Part shown: positions 32,585 to 45,100 of the stretch, in pieces
How the letters are laid out: the number at the start of each line of letters is the position of its first letter
Position numbering within the stretch: the first letter of the stretch is position 1
Origin: Cyprinodon diabolis
Lineage: Eukaryota > Chordata > Actinopteri > Cyprinodontiformes > Cyprinodontidae
Assembly: GCA_030533445.1 (NCBI GenBank)
Contig: CM060064.1
Span: forward strand, 39,463,787-39,527,786
Direction: 5' to 3'
Length of the DNA stretch: 64,000 nucleotides
The notes under the pieces: generated by a model
Databases searched by the model: none
Told to the model about the DNA's origin: nothing
The model's input: only the letters and a program-made list of their open reading frames with translations
Position numbers and translations under genes: made by a program

Positions 32585-34045
32585 ACAACATAATAGTTTC
32601 TATTGTTTGACATCACCTACCAATGGCTTACAAAGTAAATTGGAACTTTTGATCAGGTAAATAAAGCATTAATAAATTGAACTCAAGTTACGATTAAATA
32701 TAGCTTAGTTAGGAATATTGGGTTGCTGTCTTCTGGGATTGGTTTTCTATGATATACCAAGTGATAAACTGCGTTTTACCAGATAACACATTCATTTATT
32801 GCTGTCTGGGAAATTAGTGAGTTACCTGGTAATTACAGTTTGAAATCTAAGAAGTCTGGCTTTACCTTGTCTTCCTAAGATTTGAAGCACAGCAATAATG
32901 TGTAACTTGCTATGTTATTACCAGGTTATTACATGGTTATTGATGTACTGAAAAAGAAAGTCTTACCCATTTTTTTTTATCACACTTGAACAATGTATAA
33001 ATGCACTAAACCAGGATGGCATATGATAAAAAAAAAATAGGTTATGTGTTGTTGTTTGCTTATATTAAATAAAATGTCAATTTAAGATTTTTATCACAAT
33101 GTTTATACAGCTTTGTCCATTGTAGTTGGTTTATGGTTCAGACTGAATCCCATTTACAGGCATCCAGTCAGTTATTAATATGAGGTTTAAACTACTTAAA
33201 ACACAAAAAATAATAAGGAAACTTATAGTACTTGGCAAAGCTATTCACTGAATATTTGCATTCTTTGCTGGAATATACAGAATTTTTTTTTAAGGCTAAT
33301 TCTGATAATTTTGACATCTGTCTAACTGATCCTCGATATGTGCTGCTGATTTTTCCAGGCAGATTTTAGAGCCAATATGGCATTTTCTTTCTCCATTTAA
33401 GATGTCAATAATGGAATTATAACTGTTACACTCAGCTTAAATCTCATCTTAAACCAAAATAAATATTTATTAACAAATCAAACAATGGAGAAAGCAGCAT
33501 TGCTGATTATTTCAAGGCATGGCTGCTAAATGCACCAATGAATTGGCAAACGCATGCACTTATCTGTCAGTACAGGTACAAAGAAAAGACTGCTGATATC
33601 GGCCAAAAATCTTGACCAGGCTGATGTATCACAACAACAAATTGATTTATTGAGATGTTATGCTACAGATCAAATCAAAAGATTTAATTATTCTGGTGCT
33701 GAAGGAAAATGTAAAAGGTGTCCAAAAAAAAAAAAAAAGATTCTTTATTCTGATATGCCAAAATAATGTTCAAGTTGTGGGGAAATGTAAAGTAGGTTTT
33801 ATTGTAATAATGTACGCTTTACAAAAATTATAGTACAGTTATGTACTTTGGTCTATAAGGTTTACATGAAAAAATGAAACACACTTCAGTAAAAACTTCA
33901 GTATGTTCTATGGTAAGATTCCAAAATCTACTGCAATTTGCACAAACTTGAGTTAATCTTTTTAACTAAGTTTACTTTAATAGTCATTGCATCCAATGTC
34001 TACATATAGTAGAATTTAAAGATACACCCCAGTTTATGTGTATAT
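32585..34045. other. Intergenic, no gene recognised
   Basis: AT-rich DNA upstream of ICA1. The small open frame at 33554-33766 has no recognisable family features. Confidence 0.5.
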
Positions 34046-34049
34046 ATAT

Positions 34050-34738
34050 ATACATACATACAGGGAGCAATTCAAAATCCTTTTAGTGTTACAGTTAAAA
34101 CAAGTAAATCCAAGGGAGAGAGTATTATTAAAGAGAAATTGATGGAAAAATGGCAAAAAAGATGGGATGAAGAAAAAACAGGAAGAGGGTTTTATAAAAT
34201 TCAGAAGATAGTAGTAAAAAGAAGAAATGGAAGAAATAGAAAGGAGGAGAGAGTGATAACAAGGTTAAGATTTTGGCATAAAGGACTTAATTATACACTT
34301 TTCAAAATTCAAAAGCAAACTACTGGCAAATGTGATTACTGTGGAAAATATGAAACAATAGATCATGTTATACTGGAATGTCATAAATATGAAAGCGAGA
34401 GAAGATATATGAGGAGACAGTTTGACTGTATTAAGGAAAAGATTGATTTGTTAGATATTTTTGAGGAAGAAGTTTAGGAGTAAACATATACAAATAATTA
34501 TTCGATTTTTAAAGAAAACTAAATTATTTAATAGAATTTGATTATAGAGAGGGTGAATGTGTGTATGATATGGATGGGTAGAATACAAAGTTATGTTTAA
34601 TTATGTAGTTTTTTTCCCCCTTAGAAATTATATATATGTTTATTATTACCGGTACCACACTCCATACCAATAAGTGGCGGTAATGCTACTAAATGTTTGT
34701 TGCCAACCACCAATAAATCCAACAATAAGAAGAAGTTT
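34050..34738 (+). mobile_element. 3' end of an I/Nimb-type LINE (ORF2 C-terminus and 3' UTR)
   Basis: The frame ending at 34477 reads MEKWQKRWDEEKTGRGFY, ITRLRFWHKGLNYTLF and a zinc-knuckle-like C-x2-C-x7-H-x4-C (CDYCGKYETIDHVILEC), the usual C-terminus after RNase H in I-clade elements. The 3' UTR has AAGTGGCGGTAATGCTACT and ends CCAACCACCAATAAATCC then AAGAAGAAG at 34738. 5'-truncated; the start of the insertion is approximate. Confidence 0.85.
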
Positions 34739-35509
34739 ATCTTTTCATTACTTTAATCCACAGCAGGTGTGCTCAATTGAACCAAACACAGCCGTCTCTG
34801 TCGCCTGAGTCCAATTAAGCTGAGTGAGGACCAGTGAGTCAAAAGGTAAGGCTGTGGCTTTACATGTCAGTGGGTGGTGGCAAATTTATTCATATTAAAC
34901 CTCAGTTTTTGTTCAGTCATGAAATATTTTGGATGGAAATTTTGCTCTAATTCAGTAATGTAATTTAGCACCCTCTACAGCTGCTTAAAGCATAACAAAT
35001 CCAAAGCACAGCCAGAGCTCAGGAGATTGATGTTGTGGAAGCTGTTGCATAAAGCCTTGTCTTAGTGCTATTTTCTATTTACTGGGCAAACAAAGCACGT
35101 GGATGCATGGCAATTATTGGTTAATGCAAAGACTCCAATTAGAGGCATTATGCAGACTATCCATGGTCTTGGTAAATATTGGAGTTGACATAATTGGGTT
35201 CCTGTCTTGGACACTGACAAACAGCATTTCTCTTTTTCTGAAACTTGAATCACATTTTATGGCAGACATCATATGACATTGTTTTTTATTTGCAGTGTTA
35301 ATATATTAACACAGTTACATTCATTTCTGTTTCAGTTCAATTAATTTCCCGTTTCTAATGGAAACGGGAAATGACTAAGCTGAGAAGCTTCCACAATTCT
35401 GTCATCTATTAGCTTTATAGCTTTTACAAAATATTCAGTTTTCATATTTGTTTTGTTGTAAGTTGATAAAAATTCTTGACTGTCATTTCTAACTTCAAGT
35501 CGGTGGTGT

Positions 35510-35690
35510 CACAGAAAAAAAACCTTCAATAAAAAAAAAAAGAAACCGTTTTTGACATTTACTTAATCATATTTAGTTACTTTAACACAAGTGTTTTATG
35601 TCCTAGTCTGCTAACATAAAATAATTGTGTTAAACTAACTAAATATGATTAAGTAAATGCCAAAAACGGTTGCATTCTTTTTTTCAGTGC
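35510..35690. mobile_element. Palindromic MITE with CACTG-like ends
   Basis: Arms 35544-35590 and 35625-35671, 47 bp each with two or so mismatches, start AACCGTTTTTGACATTTACT; the loop is 34 nt. The outer A/T runs end in CACAGAAAAAA and TTTTTTTCAGTG, typical of a fish MITE class. Lies 17 bp before the next foldback element. Confidence 0.75.
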
Positions 35691-35714
35691 AGAGCCAAAG
35701 TCAAGCTCTTAAAG

Positions 35715-35885
35715 CAGGGGTGTCAAACTGGTTCCAGAAAGGGCCGTGTGGCTGCAGGTTTTCTTTCCAACCAAGCAATAGCACACCAGACTCCATTCAT
35801 CTCATGGAGTCTGGTGTGCTATTGCTTGGTTGGAAAGAAAACCTGCAGCCACACGGCCCTTTCTGGAACCAGTTTGACACCCCTG
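35715..35885. mobile_element. Perfect foldback MITE, hAT-like, 8-bp TSD
   Basis: Arms 35715-35796 and 35804-35885 are perfectly complementary over 82 bp, with a 7-nt loop. The ends CAGGGGTGTCAAACTGG resemble hAT-type TIRs, and the flanks are an exact 8-bp duplication TCTTAAAG (35707-35714, 35886-35893), the hAT signature length. Non-coding, so it would have been moved by a transposase from elsewhere. No mutation between the arms suggests a young insertion. Confidence 0.95.
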
Positions 35886-35893
35886 TCTTAAAG

Positions 35894-37145
35894 CATTCAC
35901 CAGAGTTTGGAAATTACAATACCTTCCCAGAAGCTCGGATGTATTTCCATTCTGTTCACCCCTGCAGGAAATCTGACAGTGTGACCCTATTGATTATTTT
36001 CAGTAATTTTGTTCCTTAAGTTTTAAATGTAGTTAATTGAATGTTTAGATAATTTAATGCAAAACCTTCTCTAAAACCTGTATAATCTGCATCTTTTTGA
36101 TGAGAGGATGGTTGCTGCTTGTTTTTTGCTTTAGAGTTTTTTTCCTACCATTATGTTAAGTGGCCTTTGCCTATGAGGCGTCTTTTCAAATCCGAGGTCT
36201 CCAGAGCAATTTACACTACAGTCATTCAGAGTCATTCATACACCTTGGGTCACTGCTACACCACAGCAAGCAGCGGTCATCATGCCTTTCTTAGTGCTGC
36301 TGATGATCAATCTGATCATGTGATGTTTCACCTCATGCTAAAATTAAAGCTCTGTAAACTTGTGCTCTAGGCTTCACAGAAGTAGATTAGTGATGCTGTA
36401 CAGGATCCTCAGGTATATTTGGACTGTGCTGACTTGGATGTTTTCAGGACTGGAGAGGTCACCTTCCCGCATGTCAAATCTGCTCACCTTCAGCCGCAGT
36501 TTCCTGTCCCCAGAGTTGGACCCCTAAACTCTTCCTGCTTGTTAAATGTGCAAAATGTAAGCTGTGTTTCATTACAAACTTGCATGGGAACAACCTGGCT
36601 TTTTACCTCACAATTCAGAGATTTTACTTTGTATTTTCCCCAATGGAGGTGTTTTTTTTTTTCTTTTACCGTTTCTGTCAGTCCTACATTCCCTTCAACT
36701 TGCTGCATAAATCTGAATAAGATACAACAGGTGTCTAACTCAGGACAGTTACGCAGACGTGGCAGCAGAGACTTCCATGTGATTTACATTACTCTGTTCA
36801 TCTCAAATTATTCTAATTGATATGAAAGACGTGACCATTTTTATTTATTTTTTGATGGAACTACACAAATACCTTTCTGACAGACCAGAAGAAGCATTGG
36901 AAGCTGGTAAAAGGTCACCCTCATTGGGCTAATTTTTGGGAGAGATCAGTTGCTTGCAGGTGGGAGTTTGACCATCTGGGGACTTGGTGGAGCTTCAATA
37001 ACTGATCTCTAATTATTCACTAAATTGTTGATAGGCTGAAAAAACTGAAGTTACTTGCCGCCATTTTGGTACTCCCCACTCTCCCCTCTGACAGGAGGCT
37101 GCCGTCCAACAGGACCGAAATCTGTCACCACAGCAACACTGTAAG
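35894..37145. other. Intergenic, no gene recognised
   Basis: Several open frames (for example 36419-36820 plus) but no domain, splice pattern or family resemblance. Confidence 0.5.
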
Positions 37146-37149
37146 ATCG

Positions 37150-37430
37150 ATCTAGAAATAATTAAAACTGTCGACCCTTACTCTTAATTTGAGTTGATAA
37201 ATAACATGATTTGCCAATGGAAGGAGTATTTTTATTCTTAATATAAGATAATTAGATATTATGTACTTGGAAAAAAGACAATGCAATTGTTTTTTTTTTC
37301 TTATTCTATTGTGAATTGTCTTGTTCCATTGGCAAAGTGTCTCACTTGATTCCCCAGTTAAAGAAAATTTTACTTATTTTAAGACAAAGACTTATTTAGA
37401 TTTCAATTTTTTTGCAGTAAACAGCTTCTT
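37150..37430. repeat. Decayed palindromic MITE
   Basis: TTGCCAATGGAA at about 37211 and TTCCATTGGCAA at about 37323 are inverted, inside AT-rich arms ending ...TTTTTTTGCAGTA. Matches in form a common teleost MITE with CACTG-like ends. Confidence 0.6.
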
Positions 37431-39661
37431 CCTCCTCGCCAAAGCCCAATTCCCTGATAGACACTTTCCACTTGCATGTAATATAAGTATTTCTGCACAT
37501 ATAAATACTATTTATTTTTTTTCATAGTTATTGTATATATTTTTTTCAATATTTGCCACGTTCTCCTCAAAATATTGGGGTATTTTTTTTTTCTATCCTT
37601 TTAATATGCCTATGCTACTTACATTAATCTATTCCATATTTTATATTTCCAAATAAATTCATGCCAGTTGTATGTTTGTCTATATGAAGCACCTTATTAA
37701 CAAGACATATTCATGTATGTGTAAAACACTAGTTGACCTCTTCTGATTTTGTAGGTGTGCTAAGACAAGGTGCTCATGACCAGTTTCAAAGTATTGCACA
37801 GTTTTAAAAATGACACCAAGAATCCCACTATGTGGTTCTTATGGTTTAAGGTCTCTCTAATGAAACACCAAGAGAAGTTGATGGGGGACCACGGTTTTCT
37901 CCATTGTATAAAGTAACTTTACTTACCCGATTTTCTTTTTTTCTCTCTCTGTCTCTTTTACAAACTGTCATTCATCCTTATTTGTCCAGTTTACAAAAAG
38001 ACTACCAGCTGTTTGGAAAATCCTGCCATGGAAACTAAAGGAGTGGGACACCACAGCTGTTATTAAGGTAATACTTGCAATGTGGTTTAGTTTGCTAAGA
38101 AGCTAGTAATCTAATTCAAAGGCTAAACTTCATTCAGTGTTAATTTTATACATTGCTTCAGTTTCCATGCACTGTATGCACAGAGAGATAAAACATTTTG
38201 TAATGACCATTTCTTTTAGGTGGCACTGATCTTACATTTATCTCTCTTAGTTCTGATTTATCTAAATTAAACTAGAAAATTATTAACTTTAGTTGCTGTG
38301 TGATGCAGATGACAGATGTCAACAGATGTCAGCACTCCCTGTGTTCTATCGCTTGTCCACATTTAAGTCTTAGGGGCAAAGACAGCAATAGATAAATGTG
38401 AAATGTAATTTTTTGGTGATTAAAAGTTGTCTACTATGTTGGTGAGACAGTATATATAATATTTGTAATGGGGAAAAGAAAACCTGGTCATCACAAACAC
38501 CAAAACACTGCTTTTTGTCTTCAGTTTTACAACACAGTATGTTTTAGTGCCTGTAAAATGTCATGGCAAAGGTTACTGTGTGATGCATTGTCCTCCATAA
38601 TCATCCTTCAATTTCCACTCTGGTTCAGCCGGAAGTGTTGCTAATGTTGTAATCTTCTGGAGTGGGCAGGGGAATCAATTCAACCATTCAAAATCTAATC
38701 AATGCTTATGTAAGCAAAGTGAGATAGTAATTAGTACATGTCAATTGATTTCCGTGTTCTTCAGAAAAGTAAGATTATAGCACTGTAAGCACTATGAACC
38801 ATGTGCATGGAAACACAATTAAAATTCTTTAAATTTCTTTACTCGAGATCTTTTTACCATGTCTTTAAGTTTTAGACTCACTTCATTTCCTCAACCCCCT
38901 TTGGCTCTGATAGCCACGTTGAATGCTGTGCCTCACAGTGGAGCATGTCTGGCTCATGCTCTGTAGAACAATAATTAAAATGTAAAGTATGAAGGTAATT
39001 TATCTTTCAAAGCAGGTTTAAAACATTTTTGCCTTTTCTTTCATTTGTAACAGCTTGGGTTCCTGATCTGATTTGCTCTTTAGCTTCCTCCAAGCATTAA
39101 TGTTGGTGTTATTTCTATATTCGATCTTCTGTATTCACTCAATTGTTAAGCTACTCTAAGGCTGCCCACCTTATAAGAAATTCTTCCAACCTTCAGCCAA
39201 GGAGAAGTTGTCTGAGTATTTTGAGAATAAAAGCAGTTCTGTAGCATCAGGACATCAGCCTCACATTAAGCTAAATCTGCTGTGTTGGTACACTCCTGAT
39301 TGTTGTAGAGGGATTTTCTAAGGGAAACCTCATTAACATTCACAAGAACTTATCTGGAAAGGCTAATAGCTGCCTGAAAATTAACTCTGCATGATTTGTA
39401 GGGAATGTTTGTTGATTTTAGATTAAAAGGAACTTGGAATTGGAAATTAGATTTATTTTCACGCATTTGCGTGCAGTCAATTAGACTATCAGACTTTAAA
39501 ACGTATTTTTTCTTTAAAACACGGCATTGATCTCATTTCACTTTTATATAAAATTACTTGATATTTGTGGATATCCATCATATATCTATTAATTATGATT
39601 CTTAATTCTTGCACCACTAATTTATGGGTATTTGTTAGCTGCAATACCCAGAAAGGTAAAA

Positions 39662-39671
39662 AGTGTGTGTG

Positions 39672-39739
<68 letters not shown>
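39662..39739. repeat. Compound microsatellite (TG)n(TA)n(CA)n
   Basis: TG repeats (39662-39672), about 24 TA units (39675-39722) and about nine CA units to 39739. TG on one side and CA on the other make the whole tract self-complementary, able to form a long hairpin or cruciform. Confidence 0.95.
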
Positions 39740-42117
39740 AACGGGACTATTTAGTAAACCATGGCTTTCTGTTTTCTGGAGTTATAGATATTATGTGCTG
39801 AAGGCCCCATTTCTTTCACCAGCGAGCACCCAGCGAATTACCAGAGTTACCATTCAAAACAACAACTATTTTCTTTAAACAGCTTGAAATGTGAAAATCA
39901 ATGCTTGATGTGGACCCAAGTTTTACTTGCTGCCAAGCATAGCGAGGATGATGGAAAGCAAGGTTAAGAAATCTCCAAAACTAAAGCCAAAGGTTTTCAG
40001 GTCACCAAATCATATTAAAAAAAAAGCAAAATAGAAAACCACTACTATTCATGCCTTCTGGTTGGTTGGTATTGATGTCAGAAAAATGCCTTTCCATCTG
40101 TAAATCATGAAAAACACCTACTTTGGTTGGACAACTGTACATTGGTCAGATACTATATTTTCTCTTCAAATTTGTTATAAGGCATAGATCATTTTAAGCC
40201 ATTAAACTGTATAAGAAATTAATTTGACATGACTTAAACTTTTTCCAGTGCTTTTAATGTGAAGCTCTCCTATAATAAGTTATGCACCATAAAAAAAAAT
40301 ACTGATTGTTTTCATAATCCTAGTTATTCTAAATATTGACTTTCTTAGTTGAATAAATATCATTTATGAAGTAGAAATAAAGTGCTTTCATTATCCAAGG
40401 TTAAAAAATGCACTCAAACATTATTGGTGGAACTTTATCCATAAAATAACAAATTGAGTTACATATTTATACCTCAAGTAGTAGTTTCAGCAATTCAAAA
40501 GAGGTGTAACTTTATTTCTATCCAAAAGATGGCAGTGTAGTACAGAGGAATGGCAAGACACCCTAATAGTCACCTCTCTGGTGTATGGGGCCCCAAGCTT
40601 TCATCTGTTGGCTTCAATTTATTTCATCACAGTATACTGCAGCTGATCTAATGGCATGTACATTTTGTTGTCACCTAAAGGGAATTTCTTGTCATGCTCC
40701 CAAATTGATGTACCTGTTTGTAGCCTTGGACAGTATTTGTGCTGCAGAGTCTTGAGGAGTGTGTGAGCAGCATACAGCTCTCTCACTGAACAGTTAGCAG
40801 GAGATGCATTTAAACAGCAGGTTATGGATTTAGAGTTGGAAAGTGAGCTCTGTGTAAAGCTTTGCAGACTTAATTTGATTATCACCGAGGGAATGTTGAA
40901 CCCTTTGATCCTTCTGCTGCCGAAGGTCACGTCTTTTACAATGCAGCTTGTTTTCATCCGATGTGCTCTCAGAAACGTGTTGTTGTTGGAATGTTTTGCA
41001 TCTTTAACTTCAAAATATCTCTTGATTTGCTACAGGAAGGTTTTTTTTTTTATTTTTGACACAGCTTCCAACCATGGCCTGCGATATCATCTGAAGGTCT
41101 TTGATATAAACAGAATGATAGGGCGGCTATTACGAAAAGGGAATGCAATCTCTCTAAATGCTCGTGTCCTTCACCCTATCTGATTTTCCTCGTCCACTTA
41201 GGATCCAAACTCCAGGTCCTACATGGTATTAAAGCAATTTGAGTTCACTTGAATAAGACAAGAACCAGTCACAATATTCAATTAAGTGATGCTTTTCGGG
41301 CTTTCTAATCAAATCAAGACTGAGTCAAAGAAATTCCTTTCAGATAATCATCAGAGGCACTATTGATTTTCCACAACATTAGATTTTGCTATGTCACTCT
41401 TTAGACTTTTCTTTTTTTAAATAATGAGATGTTTTTCAATTCCACCTGTTAAGCTGGACAATAGTTCATCTCCGTACATCCTTAAGATTTAGTGGCCATT
41501 TTTGGTGGACACATCTGAATCATCAGCCTCATTATTATGTTATCCCCCCCACAGAGTGCCATTCATGACCCTAGAAATTGCTCAATTGACTTTTTCCATC
41601 CACAGTTCTGCGTAGTGATGAGGAACCGTGACATTTACATTTGCACAACTCTGAAGCGATATGTAGCTCTGCATGAGTTTTTAAATGGAGACTTCAGGCT
41701 CAAAACAGGTCACAAGATCAAAAGTGTCTTTCGCCCCGAGGAGCCATCGAGTCGATCCTTTCCATTTCTGCATCAAATGGTATTTTTTCCCTCTTTTGCT
41801 CTTTTTATTTATTTTTTTTCTATCTCTTTCTAACTCGGTGGAACACATTTAGATCCTGAGTAGAACTCCTCGGTGCCCACTCATCACTCTGCGTGCTGTT
41901 TGAAGATTACTACGCTCAGAGACATCCGCACTGGGCATCCAGGCAGCTTAGAGGCCAAAATCCATAATCCCTTACCCTTCATGGGAATTCTCCATGCACT
42001 TCAACATGCTGAAATACAGCCCCGCCGCAGCAGGCACTCATGGCCGAGGAGCTCCTGGACCCGGAGGCTGAGATAGATGGATGACATGTCTCAATGAATG
42101 TGGAGGAAGTTAAAGTA

Positions 42118-42141
42118 AAAAAAAAAAAAAAAAAAAAAAAA
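42118..42141 (+). repeat. Poly-A tract
   Basis: Uninterrupted run of A, about 23 bases. May be a retroposon tail, but no body was recognised before it. Confidence 0.8.
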
Positions 42142-45100
42142 GTCAGATACTGATAATAGTCTCTTCCCAGAAACTAAATTGGAAAGCAGAGAGTAAAGGG
42201 AGGGTTCTTGCTTGGAAGGTGTTTTATTTCTAATTTTTGTATGCACACTATGTCTCTTAGTCCACATGCTTTATGTGTACCATAACAGCCTAGAAGACAT
42301 TTTGCTCTGAAAATATAGGTTCGCTGGTGGCTCCCAGCAGCAATGCAGTCTCCCCACCAGTCGTCTCAATAAAGAATTTCCTCAGAGGCTGTGGCGCCTT
42401 ATTAAAAAGCGTAAATAAATGTAGTTCCTTGATTTAGTAATCTGCATGAACAAGTATTATGTAAAGTTCAGCTGTTGTAGCTGAAGGACCGCTGGGGTTT
42501 TAATTTTTTCTCCCTTAAGGCTGCACTCTAATACTTTGTTAGTCTGCTTGCTAAAACCCATTTATTAGCTTGGGGAGTAAGTCCTGCAGTGAGGAAGAAT
42601 AAGAAAAGTAATTTCATATTCACATTTGGTGTGTTCTTATTATGAAAGTGCTTCTTTCATTTAACCCATTTCACTCTTTTTCTTCACATTTGAGGGAAAA
42701 TGGAGAGTCAAAGAGTAAAAAGTCAGATGGTCTGACATCAAATGTTGATTTTTATCATTCTTGACCGACTGTGAAGATAGTTTTGATTAGTACTACATTC
42801 AAGTGATTGCAGAGGTTATTTAGTCTGAGAGCATTTCTGAGAACTTCTGACTCTGTCCTTTTCATTAGGGTGCTTGAAAGACTGGCTAAAGCACAAAGTT
42901 ACACAGACATATATATTTTGCTTTCATACAAAAATCACATGAATCATTTAACAACGTTTAGTCATTGTGATACAAAAAATGTTTGTCGTCCATTAGTACA
43001 AGACTAGGAAGAAAAATGTCAGTTACAAGCACTACTTACTTTTGACCTTGGATAATGGAATGCTTTTGTTTTTTATTTCCCTTGAAATAGAAAAAAAAAA
43101 TAAAATAAAAAATCAATTAAGCATGTCTGAATCAGGTGCCTGTTTTTCATTTGTTAAATTTTTAGATTAACTGTTAAGTTTGACCGGAACAAACATTTAC
43201 TTTCTGTAATTCATTCTGTAAAAACTGAAGAAACTATAGCAAGGGCGCAATATTCTTATCACTTAAAATGTTTGGAGCAATTATATCTGCTTCATGTATA
43301 CCATCTTTATGTGTGTGTGTGTTTAAAAATATGGAATACTTGTTATTAGACATAATAAATGCAACATTTAAATATTTGCTGAAGAAATGGGGAACTTCTC
43401 TCGAGTCTGTTCTGTGTCCCCTCCTTCACTTGCCACTTGTCTTCATGATATATATATATTCTACACCACACTGAAAAGGCTCCAAAAGTCGGGTAGAGGG
43501 GAGGAAGACAGTGGGATGCATTGATGTAATGAAAATGGCTTGAAACGGGTGCTGTCAAAGTTAACATGTAAATGTTCTCTAATGCAGTTTCCTTTTAAAG
43601 CTTGATTATGGCGTATGCCTTAATACTTTTCTGAACTGTTCTGTGCTTTAGTTTTCTTACAGTCGGGAAGAAGGCTTCACCCTCTTTGCGTCTCCTCTTA
43701 ATCAGTGGGCTCACATCAGCTATGTGCGCTAAAGGGCAGTGACTGAGAGGGAGAGGAATAGAAAGAAACCTTTGGAGTTCTATGTTGACTAGAAAAATAC
43801 ATGGCAAGCATAATTTCACATGCAGTTATTCACTAGTAGTGAAACACTAGACCTTATCCAAGAAATGGAAAAGAATTCTCAATGCAGAAACAACAGACAT
43901 GAGAAATGAGCGCATGTTTAGCCCATTACATCTGTTTTAATTACCTCTGTTAAGGAGGTGTTCAGAGCACTTAACAAAATAAATGCATTTTTAATTAACA
44001 TTTTTTTTTGTTTAATTTTAGGTCCTGTTGGGAAGTCTTAAAACTCTAGTCCTGTTGCCTCAGATGTGCCAGCAGAGCAGTTATACAGAAGATTTACAAT
44101 TGCATTACTGTTTTTTTTCTTTTTATTTACCAAACTGCATAAACAGAATCCAGTAATTAATTATGGGACTTGTAGATAACGGAACGAAGGGCTGCATTCA
44201 TTACGATGTACGTGTAATCTTGAGGCTAGCTAGTCTGAGTCGACTGGTCTTGCTAATGATTCTAGGCAGTCATGACGGATGATGTGCTTGTTTTGCTGGT
44301 CATGACTGAATATATGGTTGGAGCCATTGTAGTCGGCCCACATTCATTTTTTTTTCTTCTTTTTTATTTATTAGTTATTTGGAAACCTGGCAGTGCTTTC
44401 ATCAAATCCCACAGAAGTCCCAATCAGGAGCAGATGCTCAGGCGGTTCCCCCTGATGTGGTCTTCTCTGAATCCACAGTAAAGAGAGTGAGTTGAAAGCA
44501 CACAGGGTCTTTTATATGTTTTTTGAAGCTCCTCCTCTGGCAGTGAATGTTTTAAGAGGTCTCAGCTCACAGTCTGTAAACACTGCTTACAATTTAGCAT
44601 ATTGGAATAAGAAATGTTCAATATTAAACCATGTCCATATTGATCTCATGGCTTTTGCTGCCCAACAGAGGAAAGAAAACCCCCAAAACTTGCAGGGCAA
44701 TATTTAAGGACCAGGGTAAAAAAAAAAAATCTACAAGAGGTGTTTGATGCGCCCTAGAAAATATGGCATTGTTTTTCTTAAAGCAACACAAAAGAGAGAT
44801 ATCTGGCTGCTTACAACCATTTCAAAACACTTGCTTTTTTTTTGGTGCTTTCAGCTATTACTACTTGTAGTTCTGTTATTTCAGTGCAGCATGCCCAGGA
44901 TGTTATCAGGAAGAATTTGCTGCGAATAAAACTGCTCACTTCACCACTGCAATCTTCTCCCAGAGGATGATTACAGGCCTTTAAATTCTTTAAATGCTAA
45001 TGCGGTACAGCAGTGCTATTATGGAAGGTGAGCTCTGCTTTGTGATGTCTGCATTCACCTAACTGGGAGAACAGAGAAGATAACGTGCACACAGACACAC

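Noticed and set aside
35657..36019. 120-codon plus-strand frame
   Set aside because: Runs through the hAT-like foldback MITE; the openness comes from the palindrome.
40619..41183. Overlapping frames (112 codons minus, 119 codons plus)
   Set aside because: No recognisable domain, and no splice partners or family match; I cannot support either as a gene.
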